A DNA stretch of 64,000 nucleotides from Parasitella parasitica. Lineage: Eukaryota > Mucoromycota > Mucoromycetes > Mucorales > Mucoraceae. The notes under the pieces were generated by a model that saw only the letters and a program-made list of their open reading frames with translations, did no database searches and was not told the origin of the DNA. Position 1 is the stretch's first letter. Each line of letters opens with the position of its first letter. Shown here piece after piece: positions 44,272 to 56,767 of this stretch. The DNA lies in NCBI GenBank assembly GCA_025201805.1, contig MU619263.1, positions 55,804-119,803 of the forward strand. The letters are read 5' to 3'. A program made the translations under genes and the position numbers.

Positions 44272-45476
44272 TTAAACTTCATTCGATACGGATTTGTGTC
44301 CTTTTCTCTTGCAACAACAGCTAACAAATTTACCAGAGCATAAAAATGCATGACGGAGACGCCGAAATGGGAAATATTGATGGAACGATTTGTTGCTCAA
44401 GATCCTATCATGTCTCATATTTTGATCCTTATCAATCAATATGCTCATACAGGCCTGTGGAAGCAGGTTAATATATACACACAGAATTTTAAATGTATTA
44501 AAACCTACAGCGACTGACATGACTACACCAAAGGTACTGCTCGCTGCAATCATAAACATGATGCACTGTTGATAGATCACTGCTTCCATCATGGGTGTCC
44601 CAGCCATGATCTGACCAGTCATCATGCCAGGTATATTAATCATGCCCATGACACTTAGTTGAGTGATTACAGGAAGTAATGCTATTCGAATGGCCTCAAC
44701 CGCCAGCGGTAATGAAGCTTCATATCTTGAAGCACCGAATGACAAACGAGTTTCGAGCATAGGAGCATGAGTACTGAATTGATCCAAACAGCGTTCTGTT
44801 GCCATCGCAACACTACTCATAGAGTTGCCCAAAAGCATGCCAATGACAGGAATAAATGTAGGTGGATCCCAAAATGGATCTACTTTTAACACATATGATG
44901 TGCCGATATAGGTAATCACTAGATTACTGATTAATAAAATAATAAACATTACTGGAAACTATTGTAAGAAGCTCTAGTGTTAACAACATACAATATCAAA
45001 ACAAGTTTAGTCTTGTATTACCATGCCCTTGAATGTTTTTTTTGTTCTGTTAAAGGCTGTTTCATAAGAGCCTAATAAGACAAAAATCACTGCAAATTTT
45101 TGTATTAGCTTATGATGACAAAAATAGATATCAATAGCTACCTGACATTGCAATCACTACGCTTATTTGTTTTGTTGCTAAAACATCATCCAAAATGAAA
45201 CCCTAAAACCATCGCAGTTTAGCAATTTATGAAGAGATAAACACAATTGCTCTCGATTCGGCATACCATTAACGACAATTGCACCACACATCTGACACCA
45301 CTTATAATCAATGAGAGTTCTAGTTTTGTTCCCAAGCATAGACTGACAATAGCTGATAAAATATCAATTTTTCAATTCACAACAAAAAAAACCAAGTCTG
45401 TACCTGCGATCAATATGGCAGTAGATGCTTCGCACACATTCCACCATGTCAATTCCGGTTGTTCAATTTCATCCAT
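44272..45476 (-). CDS. UPF0014 permease (FetB / STAR2-ALS3-like)
   Basis: Membrane subunit of the FetAB/STAR1-STAR2 class, linked in bacteria to iron export and in plants to aluminium tolerance. Five exons on the minus strand, starting at ATG 45476 (MDEIEQPELTWWNV), join to about 318 residues. The second exon begins AIVSLCLGTKLELSLIISGV, using the acceptor after TTTTATCAG. Hallmarks: SGVRCVVQLSLMGFIL, PVIGMLLGNSMSSVAMATER, RLSFGASRYEASLPLAVEAI, LPVITQLSVMGMINIPGMMT and GQIMAGTPMMEAVIYQ. About seven transmembrane helices. A basic, Cys-rich tail (GKFVSCCCKRKGHK) follows the last helix, unless a 28-base GTGTGT..CCACAG segment at about 44455-44482 is spliced, which would end the protein soon after. 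No ATPase partner is present in the window. Confidence 0.88.
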
Positions 45477-47879
45477 ACTGGTTTGGAGAGACCTTTTCTT
45501 TCTACCAAGGATGCGGCTTTATTTGTAGAAAGAGAAGAAGGGGAATATATCCCATCCCACATAGCATTTTCTAATCTGATCCCCAATTTTAAGAAAAATG
45601 TCACGTTTCCATGTCGTTTGCTCTTAATCTGATCTTTTCTTAAGATTAGATTTGATTTACCAATTCCCAAGTCCTGTTTAAATTAATCAGATAAAAAACT
45701 GCAATCAAGCGAAAAATCAAATCAGATATCGGAGGGACTACAGTAATACTTTAAATCTGGAGAGGATAAAAACTATTAGGTCCAGGAAAGAGATACCAGC
45801 TCAAAGATACAGTGTAACATACCTGCACCATGTGGTCTGCTTGTTTTTTCTCTCATATGCGTCATTTGTCATTCCAATGACTTGTTTACAAAAATTAAGC
45901 TTTGTTTGTTTTTACGCATCTTCAATATTTATTACATTATGCATAACAAATTGGTGCCTGAATCTGGATTCGGATTCTTCCATGATAATGATAGAGCTGA
46001 TGATCTAAATATGCTCATCTTCTCTTTGCTTTCTAATTTTTACTGTGGCTAATATATGCCATGTAAATATTTAGTTTTTAATTAACTGCTAGTGCAATAC
46101 GTGAAATAGTCTAGGTATCCTAAGGATGATGTTTACTTAAAATATAGTCATTTTCATTGAAACGTTGTGTTATATATTTTCTATGCTTTTTATTATCCAC
46201 ACAGCTTCTTATAAAAATCAATTTGGACAGCCAAGAACATTTTTACAATCCAGTTGGTTTTTTCAATTTAGACGACAATCAGGAGCCATTTTTGCTCTAG
46301 ATACAGTAAGATATTTTAACATCGAACAAATTAGATGTTATTGGGTTAATTTGCCAACTTTTTTTTTGGGCATATAGACATTAACTCTTATTTTGACTAT
46401 TTAGGATTTTGCTACAAACCAATTCAAGAAAGATTAGAATATTGAACTACCGGAAATTATTTGGTTTGATGTCGCCAGCATACTATTTTCCTTTCGTATA
46501 ATAAATAAAACGTGTATTGATATTGTAGATTTTTTATCTATGCTTGTAAATACACCATGTAAATTAGTCGAGAGGATTCTTTTGTTATTATGTGCATACT
46601 ATAACAAAAATTTGTATGTCTTACAAAGCGTCTCCAAAGCTAACAAATTTTATCAGTAAGCTGCTTTGACCACAAGGGACTGTAGGATGCTGATATTTTC
46701 ATAATGTTTCCTTTCAAATGGTGATTGGCAATATTTCAATACTATTACATGCAAACAGTGACACCCATATCCATTATTAGAGTTTAAATTTCCTCATGAT
46801 AATAATATAATACAGATGACATCTTAGATTCACTTTACTTTAGTGGTTTCATCTCCTTGAGAAAAAAAAAAAGCAATACTGCTACCCGGTAATAGCTGCA
46901 GTTACCAGTGTAATGGCAATCAATCGAGATACATTTTCTTTGTCCAAGTATTCTAAGGCAAAATATAGAGTGTTTTTGTATTTTATACATATACTTACAA
47001 TTAACTTCTTAACTTTTTTCCTTTTTTAAAGTCAAGTCAGCGCACATCATATCTTGTCTTTATTCGACGTAGCCTAATAACAATGCATTATACATTCAAA
47101 GAGATTATTTGATCCGGGATCGATCTATAGTATTCATGGCAATCAGGAACCACCTTCGCGTTAACAACCAATCCACGTGATTTTGGAAACAATGAAAGGT
47201 CAATGGGGGAGCATTAAAAGGATATACTGACTGTTGCGTTTTTTTTCAATAAGGAGTCGATGTACAGCTTGATAGGGAGAAGCGATCAAATAGACTACAT
47301 CAAGTTACTTATATTTATATTTTGACTTGGATTGTGATGATCAAAGCCTATATATCTCAGTTTGAATGTATTGATTGAGGAGATTGCGTTGTTGCAGTTA
47401 CTAATTTTACTTGCAATTTACGGTGCAACATTAAAAATAAAAAATTGTGCGGGCATTCACTTTGTATCGTGTAAAGGGGAGATACATATGTTTTAGGACC
47501 CTTTCCTCTCTATGCATTTGTATTTTGTTTGTTGTATGATACTTATGCAAGTACATTTTATTATCTTTTGTACAACGGTCGATTGATTTGTAACTTTTTG
47601 ACAGTAGGTTGGCGGTAAATAGGATGTACATTTATATAGAGCAATTTATTGAACTAAAGGTAAATGTAATAATAAATATACGCTTATTAAGGGAGAAAAA
47701 GGCTCTCAATGCGTATACATGACTACAAAAAAAAATAAATAGGGGAAAGTCTGGAAAAAAAAAACAAAAGAAATTAGGTTGTGCTGTTAATATTAAAAGA
47801 ATGAAAATGGCAAACACTAGTACGACTAAAATAAAATAAAAAGCTAGAAGGGTGGTATAGAAAAAATGGTTGGATGATT
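45477..47879. other. Gene-poor AT-rich region, 2.4 kb
   Basis: No coherent coding on either strand; frames are short and interrupted. An A tract lies near 46862-46872. Contains the 5' flank of the permease and 3' flank of the coiled-coil gene. Confidence 0.45.
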
Positions 47880-48804
47880 TTATCGCTGTTGCTCCTCAGA
47901 AGCAGTTATTTCAGCAGCAATGGTTTTGATTCTTGTAACTAAACCATTCACCTCACCACGGCACTGGATTGCAGCATGTGTGCAGTCTTTGGTCTGCATT
48001 GCAGACTTTTCTATCTCCGTTTTCAATGCCTGCAGATGGGTCCTTACATCTTGCACAAATGCTTCCGTATTAGATCTTAACTGTCTTTTCATCAATGCTA
48101 AATGTTCAATGTGTTGGCGACGTTGCTTTAATTTCAAGCTGATTAATTCAATCATATGTTCATTCCTTTCGGTAATATAGCGTGCTTGGTCGACTAAGAC
48201 TGAATGGTCTTTTTGCAGTAAAGCAACTTCTCGCTCACAGCGTACACGGAGCTGATCAATTGAGTCCTGCAGGACATGTTGCTTGTGTTTTATTTGATTC
48301 TTCTCTTTGACTGCAATATCTCTGTCATGTTCGAGTACCTGCTCTCTTCTTCTGAGATCTTCCAATTGCCGCCTTGATGCCAATGCTTCGTCTTTTAATT
48401 GCTTCACTTTGAGCTCAAGCTGCGAGGACGATCCTTTTGTTCCATCCAAAGCCTTTTGCTTTGACTCAATCACTTGCATTATTTCTTTTATGCGAGTACG
48501 AAATACTTTGTTAGAGTTTGTGTAGTTCATGGTTTCTTTTTCGTGCTTTAGTTTTGCCTGACGAACGGCTTCAAGCTAATAAAATGCACAGACAAGTTAA
48601 TACAAGTAGTACATGTGCATTAATTACACATACTTGTGTTCTTGTTGCAACCAATTCTTTTTGGAGGAGCTCGTAATTATTGCTAAGCTGTTCAATGACT
48701 TTGTTTGATCTTGATGAATTGCTCGGCTGTGGTTGAACTATCACTGTCATTGGTGGAGTCATCAGTAGATTTGAACTGATGAATGGTTCTTGTACATGAA
48801 GCAT
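47880..48804 (-). CDS. Coiled-coil protein, possibly She3-like
   Basis: Two exons, 48804-48634 and 48575-47880, give 288 residues. The first encodes a short disordered head (MLHVQEPFISSNLLMTPPMT) and the start of a coiled coil (KVIEQLSNNYELLQKELVAT); after a 58-base intron the heptads continue almost to the end (LELKVKQLKDEALASRRQLE, HIEHLALMKRQLRSNTEAF). No enzymatic motif. The head plus VIEQL..YELLQKELxxT start resembles fungal She3-type RNA-transport adaptors, but coiled coils are easily misassigned. Left without a symbol. Confidence 0.65.
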
Positions 48805-48992
48805 TTTGTTTGTTGCAAAGAGAAAAGGAAATGAAGAATATAGGGGTAAATTATGAAAATAGAATAGAAAGGAAAAAGAAAAAGCAAGTAAAACAAAAAA
48901 GAAATCCTATAAAAATGGGCATCTTGGGGAGTCAAATAAGGGATTCATCAAGGATAGTCTGCTAATCTTGAACTCCTTGTTGTTAAGCAAAT

Positions 48993-49071
<79 letters not shown>

Positions 49072-49592
49072 NNNNNNNNNNTAGGTTTGCAGCACTAGCA
49101 TTTCATTTTTTGCTTTTACTAGGATAGCATTTACGATGTCGAATGTCAAGATGACTACTCACCAGTCTGTTTTTATTCTGATCTGGCATATTACAATAAT
49201 CACTGAACTTTGACCGCCTCCAAAAAAAAGTAAAAAAAAAAAAAGGCCATCTCATCTGCTAACTTGACTGTGAACAACCTCTTGGAAAAATGGCCAAATG
49301 CAACCAAGACGCTGCTGGACTATTTTAAACGTGCTCTTGTCTTTGATCAAGCAGTGATCTAAAAAAGACAAAGAATATCAAACAATCGGATTTCTAACCA
49401 CACCTGAGTTTCGTTGTTTTGCAGCTACGTTCGACATGCTTTATATTTCATATTCAACTCGCTCAACTTGCAATCCGATAACGTGATTTAAATAAAAGAG
49501 AGAAAGGGAGCAAGAGAATTTTTCTTTTCTGCTACAGATTATATTTATGGACACTTGGATTTTGGAATAATTTTATCTCTATTTCTGTGTAA
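48805..49592. other. Intergenic with assembly gap
   Basis: Holds a 76-base T tract and a 10-N gap (annotated separately) and the CK1 5' region, including a pyrimidine-rich stretch. No gene seen. Confidence 0.5.
48996..49081. repeat. 76-base poly-T tract ending in a 10-N gap
   Basis: T runs from 48996 to 49071 and is followed by ten N. The gap size is likely arbitrary, so true tract length is unknown. Confidence 0.95.
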
Positions 49593-51605
49593 ATGTCAAG
49601 TCCTTTTCATATTAGACAGAAAAATACGAGATCCCAACGTTACTTGTCCCGTTCAGTAGACACGAACTTTTTGAAGGCTTCTTCAATGGACAAAAATCAT
49701 AACAGCCTAAACCCTGAAGAATTGTCTTTTGATAGCACCCGTACAGACCTGAGTGCAAATAGCAGAGATGTGATTATTGCTGATCAATGGGTAGTATTAG
49801 GAAGAATCGGCGAAGGGTCATTTGGGGAAGTGTTTGAAGGTATGCGTAATTTGCCGTACCACAAAGCTTGTATATTCAACATACTCTGCATAGCTGAAGA
49901 CATTGACACTTTTAGACGTTATGCCATCAAGAGAGAACCGCTCAAAATGCGCCATCCTCAGCTTAAACATGAAAGCATTATCTACGATGCATTAGCCGGC
50001 GGACGTAACGTATTTCAAAAAGTTTATAAATGGCATTGACGTATTGAAATTCTCATTTTAGCTGGAATCCCTCAATGCCATTGGCATGGTCAACATGAAG
50101 GGTTTGATTGTATTGTAATCGATCTTTTGGGTCCTAATCTAAACCAATTAAAAGAGGTCACCCGAAAATTTGCAATCGATACTGTAGTCGATTTTGGTTG
50201 TCAAATGGTACTATAATCGCATAGTTTTATAAAAAAAAAAAAAAAAAAAAAAAAATGTAGTCTAATTTTGCAAGGTAATTACTAGGTATCCATCCTGGAA
50301 CATATTCACAAAAGGGGCCTCGTTTATCGAGACATCAAACCAGACAACTTTTTATTTTCGTCTAAATGTCATCTGCCTGAATCCGAGATGGTGGAGATAC
50401 CAGATGATAACGGCATGCCACATATCACATACATCAATCCTACATGCAAAGAAGTTTTCAAAAAATGGAATGAGCCGCACCCAAAGCTTTATATTGTTGA
50501 TTTTGGATTGACTACATGGTGGAGGGATCCTCGTACGGACAAGCCCTATCCTGAAGTCAAAAAGAATATGAAAAACAAGACAGGTACAGCGAGATACGCA
50601 TCCTTGAATGTGCATCGTGGCAAAACTCATTCCCGCCGTGATGATATTGAAAGTTTGGGGTATCTGTTGTTGGATTTGGTATTTGGCACGCTGCCTTGGG
50701 CAGGTATTCAAGCTCGTAACTCCCGTGCTGGTTGGGATAAAATGAAGCAGATAAAAGAAGACAATTTTATGAGCGATATATGCGCTGGCTTGCCACAAGG
50801 TTTTTTGGATTTCATTGAATATGCCAGAAAATTGAGATTTATGGAAGATCCCAACTATGAACTCTTGAGAGAGTTCTTATCTCAGTCTGTCAACAGTGGA
50901 AAATATTCAGCTATTATAAAGTCGCCATTTGGTGGTCATACTGAACGAAAATGGTTACAAGATATTGAAAGGGACTCTACTCCACTGACCCGTGCCGATA
51001 TGCCTAGACCAAATAGCAATGTGAATTCATCAAGACGCAATCATTATGAGCCACCTTCATACCACACAAATACGCCTGCACCTAGACAGAGAAGGGCGTC
51101 ATATAATTCATTTAATTATAAGCACCAGCAGCAACATGATGATGTATTTGCTATGGAAGATTTGAGCAATAATCTACCTCAAACTACAAATACACCCCCA
51201 CTACAAAGACATGATTACAACAATAGAGGTGGTAGAGGAATAAGGGGAGGGCATCATCATAGCCAACACAATGTAAATAAAAGATCAAGCCATGAATTCA
51301 ACCGCACAATACATCATGACCCTCCTACTTCTGCCGGACCATCGTCATTCCAAAAACTACTACGAAAGAATAAGAATATTCAGATAAGAGTTGGATGGAA
51401 CTCCCATAAGCATGACGAAGCTCCTTGGGAGCCTGCAACTGATTGGGAACAGCCTACAGTCGAAAAGCCAGACATCAACATTACAAATGCTACCTGGGGA
51501 GACGATAAAAACGATGAGCAATGGGGAGAACAGCAGAAGGATACATGGGGCATCGAAGAAGAAAACGGATCATGGGCTGCCACCGTTGAAAAGCCTTGGG
51601 CTTGA
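49593..51605 (+). CDS. CK1-family protein kinase with disordered Trp-rich tail
   Basis: Casein-kinase-1-type Ser/Thr kinase. Four exons: 49593-49839, 49894-50004, 50062-50207 and 50286-51605, giving 607 residues. The kinase domain (about 65-370) has the glycine loop GRIGEGSFGEVFE, lysine in RYAIKREPLK, IVIDLLGPNLNQL, catalytic loop LVYRDIKPDNFLF, DFGLTTWWRDPRT and the CK1-specific NKTGTARYASLNVHRG plus SRRDDIESLGYLLLDL. An insert of about 30 residues between catalytic loop and DFG (VEIPDDNGMPHITYINPT) is longer than usual. The tail of about 240 residues is Asn/His/Arg/Gln-rich, with an RGG-like patch (NNRGGRGIRGG) and repeated W-G/E-D/E motifs (TWGDDKNDEQWGEQ). An intron contains about 25 A at 50230-50254. 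Confidence 0.9.
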
Positions 51606-53952
51606 TAAATATATAAATCAACTGTAAATTATTCACAATAAATTTTTTCCTGTTTGCTTCTGTTTGTCCTTGTAGGATCTATTTATTATTTAAAGTTTGT
51701 TTTCAAAACTAATATATTCTACATGATGATTTTGTAGAACATTGGTTTTAACCATCAAATGCATAATTTTTTATATGGTGTACCGAAAATATTGAAACGA
51801 GTAGGTAACAATTAAATAAATTATTACTATACGCGAAAGAAAGCTCATCTTTATTCAGCCAACTTTATCCATCCCAATGTAAAATCCGTTCAGGAACCTC
51901 TTCCTTTTATAGCAATTTCCAATTCAGATCCTGATGTTATGGCAGCATCACAAATCTCACTTACAATCGTAACTGTGAAAGATATTCACTATAATTATCT
52001 GCATTCCACTAATGTATCATCATTTCTAAACCGCCGAAGTCAAACGTCAAACTTGAGTTAATACTTTCCAGATCAGATCATGAATCTACAACCATGGCAT
52101 GTTGTTTACAATAGTTACAATATATTGTCCTAACTATCTAAATCTTACCGTCTAATACCTTTTATCCTCAAATCAATTGCATCAGTTCGAATAATTTATA
52201 AGCCCTCTCAATTGACTCAATAATAAACGAGGACACTTGATTAATTTTAATTACTCTTTTCAGTTAATAATTTATTTCTGATAAATCACTACTGATAACT
52301 TTCTAGATATCGATAAAGACATCTGATAAAAACTTTCACCAGATACTACTACTAAGTCAATACTATGTTTTCCAAGTTAGATTTCGGTTCTACAGTTCTT
52401 TTAGCAAAAGTTATGACCAAATGTGTGAAATTATGAAAATAAGAACTGTTTTTTTGCAAATAACTTTTGATAGAGACATTGCCCAGTGAAAATTAAGTTA
52501 TGCTCACATATCGATGATCATGTCTGTTTTTATGAAACATAAAATAGGCTTATGTTGCTTTTTATCGTAGCCTATCATCGTTTATTACAATTTTTATATG
52601 GTTTGTACAATTAACTTTCTAAAAAAAATCATGCCAGATAGCGCCAAGCTAACGCTAAACTTTCTAAGTTAGATCTCGATCCTACAGTTCTTTCAGCCAA
52701 ATTTCTGATATCTCTTATTTATTCAAAACTTTTGATGGAGACATCGCCCAGTGGAAAGTTACCTAAATGAGCCAATAATGTATATGGTCAAAAGGTTGAT
52801 CCTATTATTGGGCTATGATCGGTTGGTCATTAATTATAATTGCTAATACCAATTATGTGATTAATTATACCTATGATCTGTTGTGATAGATGAGCTATAG
52901 TTAGGTGCCAATGATAGTAAAGTAATATAACGGTATATTTATTTGGATAGTACTAATAATTTATATGAAGGGAGAAAAGCAGATAAATTCATTAATATTC
53001 ATTTTTATCCGGTTGCTTACTGTTGAATTTACATGTGTTAGGAAATTTACCAAGGAATTGACATTTGCATGCCAGTTCATGCAATGATATCTTCTTGGAT
53101 CATTAGTATACCTCCAGCTACTTTCTTTTTTGGGTGCATTGAGAGTTGTTCAAATATTATGTACAGATAAGAAGAAAAGAAGAGCGAAATGTTGCCAATG
53201 TTGTGATGAAACTATAGTTAATCAACATCAGATTTCTACGTAATCTATAGAGCCAAATTAACTCCTTGATAAGGTATTAACTATATCAACATACGCCTTA
53301 TGGAATTACGAAAATGAGAAAGACATGTTGTGATTAACTATGATATCCACTCAAAAATATTTAATGTGCACAGATACATAATATCTATAGTATACACATG
53401 TAAGAAAAGATCGCAAAAAAGATTTGGGAAAATAGCACGCGAGATAGAGGTTCAGCCTCAAAAGTAAACAGGTTATAAATCATCCGCTTACAAAACTTGA
53501 TGTAAGTTTTATACAATTTAATCAACTGTTACCTTTTTTTTTTTCGTGCATGTTTGTAATCCCTTATTAAATCTCCACAGTCGACACAAGATTGTAGTGC
53601 AATAATAAACCAAATCAACGTACACAGCTAAATTATTGAATGATAAGGGTCACACACAACATAGCAACGCCCATATCTAAGAAGGCACAATATGATCGCA
53701 ATTGTAACTTCCTCATTAGAATTAACTGAGGCCACACATCTACTCGCCTTCGCAATATCCAATCAAAACGAACAGTATCAGTTGGTAAAATAGCGACAAA
53801 AGGTGAGCACAAACAAGAGTAACTTAATTTCAATGCCAGCGTTGAACGAAAAGGCGAGATTGATTAAATAAATATCGAGGCAAGTATTATTAGTTTTTAG
53901 ATTACCCATCTGCTTTCTCTTCTCTTTTTCTACTGTTCAGTTCTGTTCATTT
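51606..53952. other. AT-rich gene-poor region, 2.3 kb
   Basis: No gene recognised. Contains the imperfect direct repeat annotated below and the RhoGEF promoter. Confidence 0.45.
52368..52761. repeat. Imperfect direct repeat, two copies about 290 bases apart
   Basis: Copy A (52368-52500) and copy B (52661-52761) share AAGTTAGAT, CTACAGTTCTTT, AACTTTTGAT, GAGACAT and GCCCAGTG in the same order. Copy B lacks about 30 internal bases. No open frame is preserved. Confidence 0.55.
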
Positions 53953-55818
53953 ATGACTCTCTCTGATGATGATATGATTACAACAAAAAGTATGAACAGC
54001 AACAATAATTTAGCAGCATCAAATAGAAAGAGCAGTAGTAGTATTACTGTCTCAAATATCATGCCATCACCATCTATTGTAACAGGAAGTCCCAGAAGCA
54101 GTATTATTTCAAGCACAAGTCAATATACTAGCGGATTAACGGCTACATCAACCTTTTCTTCAATTGGGGAACGGCAGAGCAATGCCTCGACATCCAATTC
54201 ATCCGCTATCGACTTTTTGAACAACTCAATTGAAGATTTTGGTATTATCGACACACTTGATTTTGAAGATATAAATGACGAATTTCTTGGTATATATTTA
54301 TAAATAACCCTATAGTACAAGTATTTAATATAGTTATTATGTTATATATAGACCATGAGAACCTACATCGGAGCAGAGAAGCCATAATTGATAGTCTCTT
54401 CAAATCAGAAGAGGCTTACACGAAGTCGCTTGAATTAGTGATGCGTATCTTTCTGCAGCCTTTGCGAGAAGTTGCTGCTCACACATCGTTCAATTTTCTC
54501 GGAATGAAAAAAATGGTGTGCACTGAAAGAGAATTTCGATGGTTATTTGGTAACTTTGAAGAGTTGGTTCACATGCATCAATTAACATTGAAAAGTCTTC
54601 AAGAAAGGTAAAAACTGAAAAACATTTGTTCATGATGAAAAGTTTAAATCTCACTGCAACTTTGCGCAAAGATTGCGCATTTGGGGTCCAACACAAATAT
54701 TGTCAGATGTATTTCAAGCTTGGGTAACAATCAATAAAATATTACAAAAGAAAAAAAAAAACTTGACTAACCTTTGCTTCATCGCATTAGTTTCCTAATC
54801 TAGAGTGCTATTATACTTATTTGAATAACTATGCTGTCGCCTTAACAACTTATGAAAGATTAGCAAGATATCAGCCATTCAAGAAATTCATAGACGTTAG
54901 TGTAACTGCCCATGTAAAGAAAAGAAATGTAAATTAATGTGCTATGTTGACTGTTAGGCAGCACACAAGGACAAATCACTAAAAGGATCTAGTTTGCTTT
55001 CATTGATACAGCTGCCAGTTGGTTGTATTGATCGTTACGTCGATATAATTACCAAGCTGGCTGAAGCAACTCCGTCCATGCATCCTGATTATTTTGGTTT
55101 ACAAAAATGCAAATCGTGGATCCATCAATTTCAAAAGAATATTCAAGACAAGTATGTTCTCTATACATTGTTAATAGCATAATCTAAATATCCCCTAGAC
55201 TTTTGGATGCCGATAATGTAGATCAAGTTCTAATGATACATCAAGCCTTCGTCAATGCGCCGTTTAGTGTAAGAGCCGAAAGACGACTGGTGATGCAAGG
55301 CCGATTGTCACGAGTTGTACTGAATACACGATCCATAGGTGAAGAACGACATTACATGCTTTTCAGTGATTTGCTAGTGTTTGTAAGGCCTAAAATCGAC
55401 AGAGTAGCAACAAGGCTTCAGTACAAAGGCCATCTGGTTCTGGAGAGAGCTCGAGTCCGTTCTTTAACAAAAGAAGAAGCAGGTGGCATTGCTCATTGCA
55501 TTGAAATTATACCCAGTTTCTCTGGTGTCGATAATTTGAATACTACATTTATTGCCGCCCCGACAGTTCATATATTATATGTTGGATCAGATACAGAAAG
55601 GGACAATTGGGTGGCAAAGTTAGAAAAAGTCATTACAAATTTGGACAAGATAGCAGCAGTTAAGCATGGTAAGTGTGTAGTTTGGGTGATTTGATAGCCT
55701 ACTCGAATTTGACATTAAATTTACAGCACAAGCGACTAGGCGAATGATGCAGAGCAGAACCCCAAAAAGTAGCATCACCCGCCCTGTTAACTCGACTATA
55801 TCTGCTGAAAACTTTTGA
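53953..55818 (+). CDS. RhoGEF (DH-PH) exchange factor
   Basis: Activator of a Rho/Cdc42-type GTPase at the cell cortex. Seven exons were joined by eye to about 509 residues, with the stop at 55816-55818. The first 110 residues are Ser/Thr/Asn-rich and disordered. The DH domain starts REAIIDSLFKSEEAYTKSLE (conserved region 1) and runs through LLSLIQLPVGCIDRYVDIIT (CR3, with the L-PVxRxxxY pattern) to HPDYFGLQKCKSWIHQ. The PH domain follows: RLVMQGRLSRVVL, RHYMLFSDLLVFVRPK, VHILYVGSDTERDNWVAKLE. The C-terminus is short and basic (RRMMQSRTPKSS). CR3 reads LPVGCID rather than the usual P-Q-R. A 50-base exon (LRIWGPTQILSDVFQAW) is required to keep frame. Confidence 0.85.
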
Positions 55819-56017
55819 ATCATGAAAGAATCTTCTTGATTACATATACCACCCTACACATCCAAGTTTCATTGATAGTATGTTTGATCTATTTGGTCAA
55901 ACCAATCCAATATTATTCATTCCCTTCCGTTTATTTTTCCATTTGCTTTGAGCCATATATTAGCTAGCCCTTAATTAGTAACGAAGTAGAGATTAAAAAT
56001 TGGTCGTAGTAAAACAT

Positions 56018-56767
56018 TCATTCTGTATCAACATATTCTGATGCAATAATACCAAAATAGGGCACTTCATATCTTTCTAATGATGCACCGTCTAAATAAG
56101 CTCGGTACCTGACAATTTTGAAAGATTAGCAAGGCTGCAGGATAGATGAGTAAACGGAGCGCGATCTTTGAACTTACGAAAGCCAGGCCAAGAGGAAAAT
56201 ATTGAAAAAGAATAAAACCCAAGATAAAAAGGACGATACAAACAACACTATAAATTGCGCGAGCATTAAAGCTGAAAATGTTAGGGAAGACTATGAAAAA
56301 TCATCAGAATACGAGTATAGCGTTAGAGTACCAACTATTGTACAAGTTACCTGCCACGCATGAAATCTCACATAATCGTTTTGTCTCTCGAAAATTAACA
56401 ACAACAATCCTAAATTTGTAGTTTGGTTACGGCGAGAAAGGAAGAGAGATTCATGCACTATTGCTTTACCTGTTACTGGACCTAAAACATAGGCCAGGCA
56501 TGCTTCAACATCCACACGGATAGGTAATGAAGTTTCGTATTTATTGACACGTACAGCCTGTTGGCCGTCGAAAATAGAGGGACCACTAGTACTGCTTCCA
56601 GCACCATTTCCACTACCTAATAATCCTTGTTCAGCGTATGAATCCGAACCAGCCTGATATGAGCTATAAGAAGGTCGATTCGATTGTTGCTGCTGTTTTT
56701 GCTGTTTTTTGGGTGATTGAAGAGTTCTATCTTCATCTGGTGAAGGCGAGTAAGGCGCAAAGTTCAT
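56018..56767 (-). CDS. Tic20/DUF4870-like small membrane protein
   Basis: Four exons give about 180 residues. A disordered Gln/Ser/Pro head of about 75 residues precedes a compact membrane domain: EACLAYVLGPVTGLLLLIFE, NDYVRFHAWQALMLAQ, then a second hydrophobic pair (FIVLFVSSFLSWVLFFFNIF) and a final YRAYLDGASLERYEVPYFG. The GPVTG...ERxNDYVRFHAWQ core is diagnostic of the Tic20-like/DUF4870 family of fungi and bacteria, whose function is not established. Introns fall exactly between GPVTG and LLLL and after HAWQ, which hides the domain in unspliced frames. Stop at 56020-56018. Confidence 0.8.
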
